Shown here: positions 12,265-25,194 of the stretch, piece after piece
How the letters are laid out: every line of letters starts with the position of its first letter
Position numbering within the stretch: the stretch's first letter is position 1
NCBI GenBank assembly: GCA_001510575.1
Contig: LNGK01000002.1
Coordinates: 2,964,144-3,028,143, forward strand
Source of the DNA: Knoxdaviesia capensis
Taxonomy: Eukaryota > Ascomycota > Sordariomycetes > Microascales > Gondwanamycetaceae
DNA: 64,000 nucleotides
Reading direction: 5' to 3'
Notes under the pieces: model-generated
Told to the model about the DNA's origin: nothing
What the model saw: only the letters and a program-made list of their open reading frames with translations
Databases searched by the model: none
Program-made: the position numbers and the translations under genes

Positions 12265-15200
12265 TCAGTTACCTACAGCAAGCGACAGCGCCCATTGGAA
12301 AGCCTGCACACCAAGGATGAACCAGCATACTTGCATGAACATTTTCTCCTGGGAAGCCGGAACACTTGCAACTACCGGGTCCTTCGGAACACTCCGCTGC
12401 TCGGGTTCGACGGTCCGGGGCGCTGGCTTGGCGAGAGGGAGATCCTGCACGCGCGGCAGCTGGGGGAGGCTGCTGCGGTTTCGGAACGCGTCTCTGGCCT
12501 TGCTCGCTGCGTCCGTACCGCTCACCTTCGAAGGGGTGTACGCAAAGGGGTTCTTCACCGGTTTACCAGCTTCGTCCACGACACCGTGTACGCGCCAGTA
12601 AGGGTGAGCCCGGCTGCGGGGGGACGGCGGCCGCACAGCCGGGGCCGGCCAGAACGCGAATTCGGGATCCGGTTCAGTCCGGTCGAAACCCTGGAACCGC
12701 ACCGGAACCGGAGGGCTATGCCACTCCTGAACCGCCGTGATTGGCAGGGCTCTTCCACCGGGAAGCAGTGAAGGTGGAGATTGGGGCTGGGTGCCGTAAG
12801 GACCGAATGCCGAAATCAATACCTGCTGCAGGCCGATGGGTTGGGGGTGGATCGGCTCCGGAGCCACGACCTGATGGGGCATAACTTCCATCTGAGCCGG
12901 GACCGAAAGAACTACCGGGTGGGGCATTACTTCCACCTGGGCTGCGACCGGAGCGACGAACTGGAAGGGAATCACCCCCGCACCAGTCGGCGCCACGGGC
13001 ACCCGATCCTGAACCTGGGCAGTAGCCTCGAAAGGAGCTACCCGCATACCGGGCGTCTCAACAGACACCTGGGCAGGCGGAGCCGGAGTAGCGACCTGGA
13101 AGGGAATCACCCCAACACGAGGTGGCGCAACGGACGCCTTGGCCTGGGCCGGAGGAGCAACCTGGAACGGGATCACTCCCAAGCGGCGCTTTGCCGCAGA
13201 TTCCTGGGCCGGGGCCGGAGTAACAACTTGGAAGGGGATCACCCCAACTCGAGCCGGTTTTCCGGACACCCGGTCCGGCAAGGAACCTCCACGAAGATCT
13301 GAATGGTTAGGGGGGGGCCGTTGTCGCTTCGAAGGCGACTCGGTTATCGGCTGAGCGGGCACCACAGCGGAAGACACCTGTTGTGATCTCTCCTGTCGGA
13401 GGCGGTTAATGCCTCGGTCAAGAGCTTCTTCATTGATACGAACAGGGGGAGGAGCTTCTCCCATGACGACATCGTTGTCCTCCCAAACAACGACCTCGGG
13501 GGGAGCCAACTCCTCGTATCCACAGTCCGTCATCTCAGTATCGAGATCTTGGGTGTCAACCATCATGTCGACATATTCAGACGCTTCATTGTGCATGTGC
13601 GCCTGGCCAGTGTGTGCCATAAAGGCCTGCACAGGGTCGACGTTCATGGACTCGGCGGAGCTGTACATGCCGGCATTGTTCGTGTGAGCCCCGATAACCA
13701 CAGCTTCCGGCATGTGCTGGGCCGTCTCCATTGGCACATCCGGGATCCACTTGCTGGGGGTGAGCGGAGCAGGCGCAAACACCACAGACGGAACCGTGTT
13801 CTGCACCGGCGCGGTGAAGCTCGTGTGCATGGCTCCGTGAACCGAAGGGGGCACAAAAGCAACAGGCGGAGGCAACATAACATGGGCCGGCTGAAGGGGC
13901 ATGGCCTGCGGCAACTCGGTATTGACGAGTGGGGCAGGGGCAGACACCACGGCAACGGGAGCCTGGTATGTCTGTGCGGGCATGCTGTATATGGCGGCTT
14001 CTTGGGTGGGAGCCGGGGCAACAACAGGCTCGGGAGCCATGACCGGGACCGTCTCCGTGGGAATGGCCTGCGTCCACTCGTCGGCATAGGGAGCGGCAGA
14101 AACACCAACAACAGGAGGATTTACCTGGTGTACCTCTGCAGGGTAGCTGTTGGTATCGGGTTCCGGGATGGAAGCCGCAACAGACTCCGTAGGAGGTATC
14201 AGGCTCGGCTCCACCAGCAGGTTGCTGATCTCGGGCTCTTGTGTGGGCACGAACACAGGCAGAACAGGGGGAGCGTCCTGCTGCGTCATCTCCACGGGCA
14301 AGATTCCAATCTCAACTTCCTGTGTGGGAGCCGAAATAACCACTGTATCAGGGACGATACCCTGCTCCGTCTCAGCAGGCTGTGCACTGGCGAGCTCGGC
14401 GGAGAAGGCTTCAAGCCATTCGTCCGCCGTTGGCCATTCTGTCTCGGGCTCCTCGTTGCCACCATACGATGGCGAAGCGATGGAGTCCGAGCCATCAGGC
14501 ACGGAGCTGGGTGTGACCTGCGAGGGTTCCTCTGCTGCGGGAACTGCAACAACCTCCGCGGGGACAATGACCTGTTCCGTCAATCCGAGCGCGGAAATAT
14601 GATCAGACATATCAGTAACCGGGTCTGGCATTGTCATCTGAGCTTCGGGGTTTCCAACCAGTCCCCCCGAGAAGATCGTATTGAGCAATGCCATATCGGC
14701 ATTGAAATCGTCCTCATCATAGTCCTGGTAAGGATAGTGAGGTTCAGGCACGTCCTGCAAGAGCCCTTCTTGCATTTCAGCCAAGGCAGCCTGGGTTCCC
14801 CTGGCGGCAGCTGCTTCGTCGAAACTACGCAGCATCGCCTTCTCCTGCTCCCAGGTTATTCCTTGTGTAAATGCGTACACTAGGCTGGTTATGTATTCGA
14901 TCTTCTTCGGCGGCTTACCAACCATCTCCGGTTTTGATCTCACATCGAAAGCGTCACTATAAATACCGACCGCTTCGACCAGCAAGTTCAAATCGTCTTC
15001 GTCCGTCACGGGCTCGCCATAGAAATACACAGTATCCGCAGGCTCGAGCTCATCGGGAGAACACTCCTGCAGAAGACAGAGCGCCTCAACAAAGCTCATC
15101 TCTCTGCCAGCCTGTTCAATGGTCATTTTGCTCAGGATGGTTTCGAGCTCTTCGCCGGTAACGGAGACTTCGGTATGACCGCTTTTGGAGGTGCCTTGCG

Positions 15201-16169
15201 CACCAGAGGCTGTCACCTGAGAAGCCGAATCCATCTTCAAATTGCTCATGGCACTTTCAAGAATCGGCTCCTGCAGGTTGGCGGAACCCTCATCGGGCTG
15301 AGTAGGGTCGGGCTTGGCATTCCGAGTCACGTTGGCTAGGCCTGCCGTGATGGCTTGCTTCACCGCCTCCAGTCTCACCGGGGCATAAATGCCCTCTCGT
15401 CCACCATGACCTTCGGACTGTTTGTGAAAGAAAAACGAAAACATCAATGCCCGTTGACTCATCGACAAATGGGAAGGAGATATGATGTGATGTATGGATC
15501 CAAGCATACACTTGATAATGCAATGATCCAGATCAACAGTAACAAAAACAAAACCAGCATAACCACCAACGATCTGCAACCGTTGGAGAAACATCACATG
15601 AGATTCTCATAACACAATACAAGCCAAAGCCAGTTGAGCAAAGCAGTGCTTCATTACTGAACCGCGGCGATTATAGTGCTGTGTAGACAGAATATAACAT
15701 GATCCAACATCCGATTTACATATCAAGGACCAACTATGATCCAAAAACGGAACGAAGTAACACAAAGGGGTGGTGGATGGGCTGTAAATAGACAGAAAAG
15801 GAGGAAACGCGTAAACGCAGAAAAAGGCCATCACCACACAAAAGACATCAACATCATCATGATCCAGCGGGAGAAGCCGGTACATGACAACGATTGAGGC
15901 GATCGTGCGAAGATGGCCAAATATAGGCAAGATTCGAGAAAAGGGGTAAAGCAGCAAAGTATCACATAGGAAAAAGGAAGCAACTTACCTCTTTGGCGGG
16001 GACCACTCCGCCACCCTTAACGGGCTTGAGTCCTTCGGTTTTGGCGGACTTGCGTCCACCAGCAACAGGTTGTGTCTGTGAATGGAAGTCATCAGACAAC
16101 TGAAACTCGGTATTGAGGATGATGGATATTGTATGTAGAGAATGGGACTTGAAAACTTACCGGCGCCAT
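12265..16169 (-). CDS. Hypothetical low-complexity protein with 27-residue repeats and C-terminal hydrophobic segment
   Basis: I do not recognise this protein. Exons on the minus strand: 16169-16161 (9 nt, MAP), 16075-15989 and 15417-12265, giving 1082 residues; phase is kept, but the 571-nt second intron could hide another exon. The N-terminus is Lys/Gly-rich (GGRKSAKTEGLKPVKGGG). Residues of roughly 40-290 are the most protein-like part (for example EALCLLQECSPDELEPADTV). The middle is Pro/Val/Ala/Thr-rich and acidic, probably disordered. At about 12940-13260 there are five imperfect copies of a unit containing GVIPFQV followed by Pro/Ala. The C-terminus ends in a hydrophobic stretch, VCWFILGVQAFQWALSLAVGN, which could be a tail anchor. 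Function is unknown; the first two exons are less certain than the main exon. Confidence 0.65.
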
Positions 16170-18379
16170 GAGAGCCTAACACGCAAAAAAAGCCACCAGA
16201 AACGAACACACACAACTTTGCCCTCGAGGGCAGACCGGCACTTGAACTCGAGGAAAGGCCCCACTGTCGAGGGGCGTCGTCGAAGTTCGTCGAAAAAGTC
16301 GTTGGGGGGGCGCGGAGGAATCAGTGAATACTGATGAAATGGAAAGAATAAAGTCTCGAACAAGAATTGAAAAGAGTCAAATGCAGGATCGAGGAAAATA
16401 TGCTGAAGAAGAAAGGAGGAAAAAAAGAAAAAAAGAAAAAAAGGAGGAAGAAAAGTTTTGGGGGTGGAGGGGGGGAGGCCCTTGATTTATACGATTTGGG
16501 AAATGCCACAATCAGCCAGCCCAAAAATTGCGATCCTGTTATCAGTTCGTGATGCTTAGGAGAATTAGGGTAAGAACCTGTGTGTGCATGGAGGGGCGGG
16601 TATCAACACGCCGCGCTGTGTATACAAACAGTACTTCTCAAAAGTCTGCACGGCGTGTACTGACAGATTTTTCGGCTATCAGTTGCACTCGGGTAAACTT
16701 TATTCAGGCGTTATCTTTATAAAAAAACAAAAGCAAAAACAAATGCGGTCACAATAAGAATGGGAAGGAGCGTCGATGTGTACCGCAGTACCCCGAGAGT
16801 GCCTCCTTCCACACAGATTCAGGGGTAATTTGGCCAGCAGAGGTCCACGGTCAGAACGTCAAGGAATTGCCCCAATTCGGGTCTTGGAGGAATCTCCGGC
16901 TTCACTAGAATGGGCCACTCAGTTCAGAATTATATCTTCGAGATGTCGTTGACGTTGAAATCTGGAGTGACAGCCGCCATAGGGCTGGCTCGTACCCCTG
17001 GAATTTCGCCCCCAAGGAAATAAAGCCGTAAGCGGGCTGTACCACGGACTCGGGCCACACGCACACACCCTTGCAGATCACCACCCGAATACTGATAAGA
17101 TGAACGCCTAGCGAGATGGATAACTTTAAAAAGTCACCAGTGTAGTAAAATTGATCCCCCAAGAACCTAGACTGGCAGAATTGTTCGTGCTCAGAAGATC
17201 GACGAAAAGGGGTCAGGGGTAATGCGTGGGAATTACCCCGAAGAAGTTGTGTGAAAGAGGGATGCATGATAGACAGACGTCATGGTCTTGAATGACTTCA
17301 AGTCTGATATTCCATGTAGAGGCCCTTGATGGGCATTATGGGTACTACTCTCTCGGTGATTGCACACCACGCCGTCTCGTCTCGAGGGCTCGTGGTTCTG
17401 TCCATTCTATCGACAACTCAAATCAAACATGCCCAATCATCGGTCGAGGAATTGAGGATAGCATCGTCATTAAACCAAAATCCGCTTCGAATGGAGACCG
17501 ATCGTCAATGGTGGAAGCACCTATTCGTAGTGTTCTAGGGTCCTGTCTTCAAACTTAGAGTTGTCAGTTAAGCACAGCATCTTTCGCCTTCTTTCCCAAG
17601 GTGAGAAGGATGGATTAGGTTTCACTCAAGTAGTATCACTCAATATATTTAGTCTAGTACCGACGATATAGATAAAATGGCGGATGTTATATATTCCACA
17701 TATCTCAGGGGAGGACTATCAACGTACATGAGACCACATATAATCAGTCGGGATGGAATTGTATACGAAATACCAGTAATTCACCAGAACCATACCTCCG
17801 TGCTATAACACAATCACCCTAACACTCCACACATCCTGCTGAAGAGCAAAAAAAAAAAAAACATCAAAAAGGGGTACCTCTGTCCATATACTGCGGTGGG
17901 TAATTCCTCCGTGTGCACAATATCATAGACACATTCATCTAGCCCCTGAATAACCCTAACCCTAAATGACCGTAAACCAAAAAGCAGCCTTCCAAATCGG
18001 CAGCACCACATGGACATGTAGATTGTGTGTGAAGATAAGATGACCAAATGAAGAAAATGAATAAAAGAACCCCGACCAGAAAAGAATCCGAGATTGGGGG
18101 GCGGGGGTATATCTAATGAAGAAAAAGAGCAAACGAGAACGAAAACGACGAAAAACGAAAATGCGTGGATACGTGATGCGAAGTCCCATCTTAGGGTGCG
18201 GGTAGCCAGTTGGAACAACCGTAACGCAGCAGTGCACGTAAAAAGCAAATGTAGAGAAAAGATGACAAGATAATGAGGAACCGGGATTGTGTGACCAATC
18301 GGGGGGGCGCGGGGCAATGTGTGACGTGGGTGTATGAGGCAGGAGTGCGCTCCTGCTTTAGGCTGAAGATGTGCGTTAC
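16170..18379. other. Intergenic region with telomere-like repeats
   Basis: This 2.2 kb stretch lies between the start of the 1082-residue gene and the end of the phosphatase-like gene, both minus strand. A purine tract at 16405-16455 reads as a CT-rich leader for the minus-strand gene. The sequence TAACCCTAACCCTAAA is at 17951-17966. Short open frames at 16.9-17.6 kb do not look like protein. No gene can be supported. Confidence 0.5.
17951..17966 (+). repeat. Short interstitial telomere-like repeat
   Basis: TAACCCTAACCCTAAA contains two overlapping AACCCTAA units, the complement of the fungal telomere repeat TTAGGG. It is too short to be a former chromosome end and may be a Tbf1-type protein binding site. 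Confidence 0.6.
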
Positions 18380-20181
18380 TTACACGGTCTCGCGAGCGCG
18401 GACGGGAGCAGCACCAATATCACTGGCAGCATCATCATCTCCGTGTGACGGACGGGTGATAACAAGCCCAGCATTCTTGCTGACGGGCTGATCAGGTTGG
18501 CCGTCGCGGAGTTCCCAGCTGCCGATGCGCTCATGCTGGGCACCCGACTTGGCAATGACGAGGTCAGTGTCGCTGGCCATCTTCTCGGGGCGGAATCCTC
18601 GCTCCACAATGGGACTATCGCTGCGGCGGAAACGGAGGCCCAGGAACATGGCAGCAACAAAGGCAAGAGCAAATACAACCATGGTGACAACAGCTCCAAT
18701 CACACCAGCCACGGGGGCAGAGATTCCGCTGCTGCTGCTGGAGCCAGTTGACACGGTCAGGCCGGCAGAGAGAGCCTTCTTGGCGAGGCAGAAGGTGCTC
18801 TGAGAACCGCACATGGTGCACCACTCAGACGAGTTGATGGCGATCTTGGACATATGGGATTGGAATTCGGTGAGGCTGAGGCGCTGTGACGAACCAAACA
18901 GGTTGTACTCCATGAAGGGAGTGGACTCGTTGGCATCGCGGCGGTACATGAAGCGAACCTTGAGGTCAGCAATGGCGGGGTACTGGCTTTCAAGGCCGAC
19001 CTTGGAAACACCAATGAGTTCGAAGATCATGGCGGCTCCATTGTTGGGCAGATAGTTGAAAGGAGTCTCCTGAGCGCTGATAATGTCGCGGAGGCCGGAC
19101 AGCTGGAAGAAGGCGAGGAAAGGCTGGTGAGAGCTGAGCAACAGGGTGAGTTTGTTGACGGTTCCGCTGTAGCCAATGTTATCAGAAAAGGTATCGAGGA
19201 TCTTGCGGCTGAGGGTACGACCAGAAATGGCGCGGATCATGTCTCCCTTGGTGGAGCCGTAGAAAGTGGTGTTGGCATTCTGGTCGAACTGCTGCTGAGT
19301 AGCGAAAGCCTCAAAGACATCCTCAGAATCTTCTCCTGAATTTCCAGATCCTTGGCCCTTGAAGAGAGAGTAGACGGTGGCATTGTGTCCGCGCATGTAC
19401 TGGATGTACTCGAAGACGTTGTAGGCGTTCCAGTAGTTCGCGGTGGAGAGAGGGATGGTGCCGTTCAGAGGAGGAGTCTTGAAGTACTGCTGGTACATGC
19501 CATAGGTGTTGTTGTAGGTGACCATAGCGTAGGGGTCCTTGATGTAGTCGTTGATTGCAGATTGAGTCCAGGCCGGGCAGTTAACCTGTCCATAAAGGCT
19601 TTAGAAGGAGAGGGAGGGAAAAGAATTAGGATACAGATACAGCCATGGGTCAGCTCCGGAAGTAGGATGGGGAGAACTTACTAGATGGAGTTGTCCTCGG
19701 CAAGAGAAGCGGTATCGATTGATGGATATTGGTAGCCATCGAGGGGGAACTGAACGGTCTTCTTCGTCCGGGTGTCATAGATGAAGTCGGTTCCGCCCAC
19801 ATTAGCGCTGACGGCATTGGTTTGAGGAGGGTACAGTCCCTGCATGAAAGCGACAGCGCTGTTAGAGAGCCAGCTGTCGCGGCCAGTGAGAACCTCGAGC
19901 TGAGACGAGTCCAGAGAAACGCGGTTGATGCCCTGAATCGGCTCAAAAGTGGTGATTTTGTAGGAATCGGTTTCGTTGGCCAGGTATCTTTGCCGGAAAG
20001 CAGTTCCCTGCGCGTGCATCTGCTGGGCTCCCTTGGGGGTGAGAGCCTTGACGAAGGTGCTGGCGGTAGGAGTGCGCTCGCCGTGCATGATGAAGGCGAA
20101 CGAGCCCCAGACACGCTCAGTCTGGGCGGCGCTGGTGGCAACCATGGCGGACAAAGCCGCAAGGGTGGTGAGCGCAACCAT
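18380..20181 (-). CDS. Membrane-anchored histidine acid phosphatase-fold protein, catalytic motifs altered
   Basis: The protein belongs to the histidine acid phosphatase/phosphoglycerate-mutase-like superfamily as found in filamentous fungi. Exons on the minus strand: 20181-19682 and 19598-18380, 572 residues. A signal peptide is visible at residues 1-19 (hydrophobic, ending SAAQ). The canonical RHGxRxP reads MHGERTP at 32-38, so the first Arg is replaced by Met while H33 and R36 remain. The late HD motif appears as SSHQP, with H324 followed by Gln. Several N-x-S/T sites (for example NTT, NGT, NAT) suggest a glycosylated ectodomain. A Ser-rich stalk precedes one transmembrane helix at about 462-489, then a basic, disordered cytoplasmic tail of about 80 residues. 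It is probably a type I plasma-membrane or wall-facing protein. Whether it still hydrolyses phosphate esters is doubtful. Confidence 0.88.
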
Positions 20182-22000
20182 TATGGCGGATTTGCGGCTC
20201 TAGCTTGGGAGGTGGTGAGAGGGAAATCAGGAACAACCCTAAGCACGGCTACGCACGGCTTGGTGCGCAACAGCTATTTCGATGTCAGGGTCTCGAAAAT
20301 AACAAGACTAGGAGAGCATATGATACTGAGGAGCCCAGAGAAGTGTGCCGAGGGGTGATATTGAAGTATAAGTGAAGATGTCGTAAAATGACCAAGTCAG
20401 AATGTGAGAGTAGATTAACCAGAGGAAGCAAGATTGGAGCTTCAGCGCAGCACAGGATCAGCTACAAAATGAAGAGAGTAGCTTGGCTAAAGGGAGAAGG
20501 CGCAAAGGGAGCCTGGCTTTAAAGAGGCAGTTTGAGCTTCGTATAAGACAGAACTCTTAATTCGTCTTGAAGCGGGTGATCCGAACGGAACGGATCGGGA
20601 AAAGCGGAATGGGAGAGGAAAAAGACTGCTTTCAAGGTAGGTCGAAAGATGAAAGCGAGACACGGGATGAGATGGGATGGAGAGAAAATGAGAGAAAGCA
20701 AGTGTTATCTCTCAATTTGAAGGAGGGAGGATGAAATGTAGACAGAAGAGAAGGAAGGAAGAGGCAGAGGAAGAGGAGAAGAAGAAAAGGCAAGACGGCA
20801 AGAAAGCCCGGGATGAAAAGAAGTGGAAGGAAGCAGATACAAATACACAGAAGCGGAGAGAGCAAAGGTGGTGCGGAAAGAGCGACCGGTAGCAACAGCT
20901 CTTCCGTTCCTGCCACCACTTACACACACACCAATGCACTAAGGGTAGCATTGCACCCTCCGTTTGACGGAGAGCTGGTCACCCATGCAGGGCAAAAAAG
21001 GCGAGGGCAAGAGAAGAGTAGCCAGAGAGACAAGAGAGAGCTACGGCGGTTTTGGTCAAAGGTGGAGCTATGGTGCGTGCGGGCGGGGAGGGCAGGAGGT
21101 GTGAATTTAGCGGTGGGGGGAGGGTGTTAATTTTGAGGCCATCATGAGAGGGGCTCGACAGCTTGTGTACAGTACTTTGGGATTCTGTGAGCGATGCTCT
21201 GTTCTGTAAGTATCTCGTGCGCCGACTTGTGTACGTGCAGGGGTCCATTTGCAAATGAGGACTGGGCACTATAGGTTGTAAAGCAAGGCAATAATTACAC
21301 CGGTGGTGGAGAGCTTCCAAGGTTGAGGGAAGTTCCAAACAGAAAAAAAGAAAAAAAAATTGCATCGCGAGATCGTGAGAGCCAATGTACACGGTACCTT
21401 AAAAATATACTACCGCTATAGGGACCCAGAGGTACAGGTTCATACCTCGTGTTGACACAAGTCTCGGGGCTGCTGAGTTGGACCTTCCACGGCTGGCAGC
21501 TGTATACGTGATTCGCCGGATCCGAAAGCGGGGGAGAAGAGCAGTAAAGAAGCGGAGGGTGGGGGGGATGGGAAAAGGAAAGAGCGAAGAAGACAAGGAA
21601 AACCCAATTTTTACGTTGATTTTATCTGTTTTTACTACCCAGCCTTTTGCATGGTTTCTGAAAGGAATGCTTTTCTTCTCACACTATTTGTTTCAAAGCG
21701 GTAAGCGTGTAATATAGTCGCAAAGGAAAAGTGCTCACTTGCAAAGGCAAGACGGAAAGAGCGGATCGTCGAGTTGATGCTGACTGTTGGCGAGGAAAAG
21801 CGGAAGTGACGATGGCAAATTCTTCACCGATGGCCGGAAAGAAGGAGGACGGTGAGAATTTGAAAGTACCCGGTGCCAACTGGGCGGTTATCGTAATCGC
21901 AAGCGATCAGCACACACACACACCATTTGTCGTCAAGATAAGCTGATAACAGCAACCCCTCCTCTTCTCGCCGAACCGCAGCATCACAGCATCACCGCCG
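20182..22000. other. Upstream region of the phosphatase-like gene, purine-rich
   Basis: Upstream of the minus-strand phosphatase-fold gene there is AACCCTAA at 20235-20242 and a long purine-rich stretch (about 20720-20800) that reads as CT-rich on the gene's strand. ACAGTAC occurs near 21168. No reading frame looks like a gene. Confidence 0.45.
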
Positions 22001-25000
22001 TGTGTTGGTTTGTGCACAGCTACTCGGGGTTTGATTCTTCATGATACGGCCCTACGACGTTCCGGATGAGCTATGTTCCGTTGAAACTGTTCTTCTCTTC
22101 GTCCAGCAGTCCACGTGGACTTGGAGTATGTGAAATGTGTCCTTCTTCAGACTCGGAAATTCCCGTGAGTGATCATAGTCATCATGGCTCGTCTTTTCTT
22201 TTCCTACCCACTTGAGAGAGTAGTAGATGGAAACTTGCAGGCATAGCCTGTCCATGCCTCTCTCTAACTACGGCTTGCGCCAAACCCACGGGTCGATATA
22301 CCACACCACAGCATCTGTTTTTATGCAACGGAGAAGAGGCTAGAGTTGTACCACTACTACACCTTTAGTAGCTGCATTAAGATGCACAAGCAGGAGAAGA
22401 GTTCCTGGTCTGTACAATCACAAGATCTCGGCACTCGAGAGAGCTTTCCACGATATGAGGGCGTTCACTACTGTATGTAGGGGAAGAAGAACCCGAGAAA
22501 CCAGCCTATTCCCTCCCACCAGAGTGGATTTATCTGCTTGCCTCCCCGGTCAATAAACATGTTGGTTTAAGCTATAGCGAGCAGGCCAGGGCCCTGCCCT
22601 GTTGGTTTGTTCTTGTTTGTGCGCCGTGCTGTGCTGTTATCGATTGCCACTAATCCGTTCTGGAAAGGTCGCCCAGGCGGTCCTATTTACGGAAAAGGAC
22701 AGCAACAACGGCACAGCACACAAGACACCCCACGGCCACTCCACTGCTGTACCAAGTAATTATGGGCTGGGCTGGCAAGGGTCTGAAAGGTCTGAAGGCC
22801 TGTGCTCTCTGGACGAGGGTGCAAGGATCCAGACAACACACCCCAGCCTCCTCCTCTTCGGTGGGTGCTCATCCCACTTCGCTTTCTCTTGTACAGGAAG
22901 AGAGGAAGAAACACTTGGGGTTGGCACGGTGGTGGTGATCGGGGTTAACTCGCCGTTACTTTTTGTGTGTCGGAACAGCAGAGACATTCTGTTATCTGCC
23001 ACCTAGCCCCCCATGCTGAGGATCCCTCCGTCGATCACTATACAGTAGAGTCTGAGGGTATGTGTGTGTAAGTGTGTAAATGCTGGCTGCTTCTTGAAGA
23101 GATATGATATCAGAGGCTATTCCTGGGTCTTGAGATAATAATAAAAAAACGCAGGAAACGAAGACGGGTTCCGTTCTCCAAATTTCGCCATCGTCAATCC
23201 TCTAGCAGTGTCTCACTCTGGCCCGCGTCTCGTGCGTGCTTGTGCCGTCCATCCCCATCCCCGCCTCACCAGGCCTGGCCTGAAGGTTACTATTCCTATC
23301 CAGCTCTCAGAGCGTTGCATTGGAGCTTAGCAAGGCGCATTACAGATCACATATCACTCACGACCACCTCTTGGGCTTTCTAATGGAGGACCCAGAAAGT
23401 GACATGTACCATCTGTGCAGAGTACACCCACTTGGATCTCCCCTCGTGCCCACCACGCCCAAAGAACGAACAAGAAACAAGAAAATATTCGCCGGTCCAG
23501 GTGCCTCTTTTACTGCAGAATCCAACAAGCACAGTACTGTATATGTGCCAAGCATGGGTTAATCCAGTCCCGAACCCAAAGAATGAGGCAGGAGAAAAGG
23601 TAGGAAGGATCCTATCGGACAGCCGGGACACCATAATAAAAAGAGATTGAGCGAGGCGAAAGCCGAATATGAGGCAGAGAGGCAGAGAGGGAAATCCGTT
23701 GGGGTTCTCAGGCTGACTGAATGGCGTTTTCCCTCTTTCTGCTGAACACTTGTGCGTTTGGTTCTCTCAAGCCCTGGGAGAATGGTGAACATGGCCTGGC
23801 ATGTGTGGATGTCTCACTCTGTCTCTCTATCTCTTTTTATCTCTCGCCTGTTTCTTGGCTGCGTGCAGCCATCCATGAAGCCCCAAATCATGTAAAGTGC
23901 ATTACAACCCTCCCATGTCTCGGTCTATTCCCCAAAAATCCAACGCTTGGGTTTCTTTCAATCTCTCAAGCTCGCCTTATCTCTGTATCTGTCTCCGATA
24001 GCACAAACTAACACACACACACACACACGCTCTCTGATATCTAGATTGCAACGGCAAGATGCATCACGAGCCTTACAATATATAGTCATGCCGGAGTTCT
24101 GGATTCCATTACTTTTACCTGGTTGTTGGTACCCATGTCTAGAAGTAGATGGAGATAGCCGAAAAACACATGCAAAGTTGCAACGAAAGGCGCGAATCAC
24201 CGAGGAGCTGCATAGGCTCGCAAGTCTGCTTTCCAAAGTTACCTATACAACGAGGTATTGCTCGAGAAGTCCAGCGTGGAAGAGCGTAACCTTAACCCTA
24301 ATGTGTTAAACTTGGCTAATCTATGCCGAACTATTATGCATGATTCATGGCATCATAGGTAGGTAGCTTATTCACATAACTCTATCTGTGTTTAAGCATA
24401 TAAAAACCCCACATTCCCCTAGGATTTCATCTCCTACTGCCGAACTCTCCAGGGCACCTGCATACGGCATATTGCAAATACCATCTCGACTCATATTCAG
24501 GCCTGGATACGCTTCAAGGCGTCTCCTGTACTTCTAGATCACCTTCTATCACCTTGGGCACAGGGTCGACCATCCTGCCGGTGCAGGTTTCCTGTATAGA
24601 CACGATCACTAACGTCAAGTGTCTAGACGCTCAATCCAGAGCAAGAGGAAGTCCCCACCGGACTCCCAGCTTTGAACCAAGATCGCCCAAATGTGCCCAC
24701 TAGGGCCAATCGTCAAGGCCAGACACAGCATTATACGAGACGGTGCGGCTAATCATTATTTTATCCTCTTTCCCGAGTCTACTCTATTGACATTATCTAC
24801 ATCATAGACCATCCGAGCCAAGCGGAACGTAAGCACAGACTCCACCAGGGCCGACCTCGATATGGCATTATAGCTAATTCTCTAACAACTTTTCTATTAC
24901 AGCTCGCGGGAAGAAGGATTCACGTTCGTTCTATTAACTCTATATTTGTTCTTTGCCCTGCCCTGACTTCCGGCGGCTCTGGGTCTGCCGTACACGGAGC

Positions 25001-25100
25001 GGCATTGCCGCGAACAAGAACCAAAACAAGAACACACTGGTTACGGGTGGGCGGCTAAGCCACGGAGGTGGTATGGGAGCGAGTGCGGATCCACTCGAAT
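22001..25100. other. Gene-poor region with CA microsatellite
   Basis: About 3.1 kb with no gene I can support. It holds a (CA)n microsatellite at 24010-24028, AACCCTAA at 24294-24301 and scattered CT- or purine-rich tracts. The open frames have compositions typical of chance. A spliced gene with short exons cannot be excluded. Confidence 0.4.
24010..24028 (+). repeat. (CA)n microsatellite
   Basis: An uninterrupted AC dinucleotide run of about nine and a half units. Confidence 0.8.
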
Positions 25101-25145
25101 AGTGCATGCGTCTATCTACTGTTGGTGATGGGGACTATCGCTATC

Positions 25146-25194
25146 ATTGGCTCTGGATAGAATGGACGTGGCACATCCTATGGCGGTATAAATA
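25146..25194 (+). promoter_or_regulatory. CCAAT plus TATA box, orphan promoter
   Basis: ATTGG at 25146-25150 is followed at 25187-25194 by TATAAATA, a consensus-quality TATA box. The next ATG (25267, context CCTATGGCT) lies 73 bp downstream but its frame closes after 24 codons at 25339. This looks like a real promoter for an unrecognised or broken transcription unit. Confidence 0.4.

Noticed and set aside
13549..14883. 444-codon plus-strand frame opposite the 1082-residue gene
   Set aside because: Its Arg/His/Gly-rich composition mirrors the Pro/Ala/Thr-rich sense protein. The sense strand has splice sites and a plausible start.
17951..17966. Former telomere or chromosome-end fusion
   Set aside because: Only two and a half repeat units are present, and similar single boxes occur throughout the window.
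20632..20951. Overlapping Leu/Ser/Pro-rich minus-strand frames
   Set aside because: All three are translations of the same CT-rich leader and have no domain.
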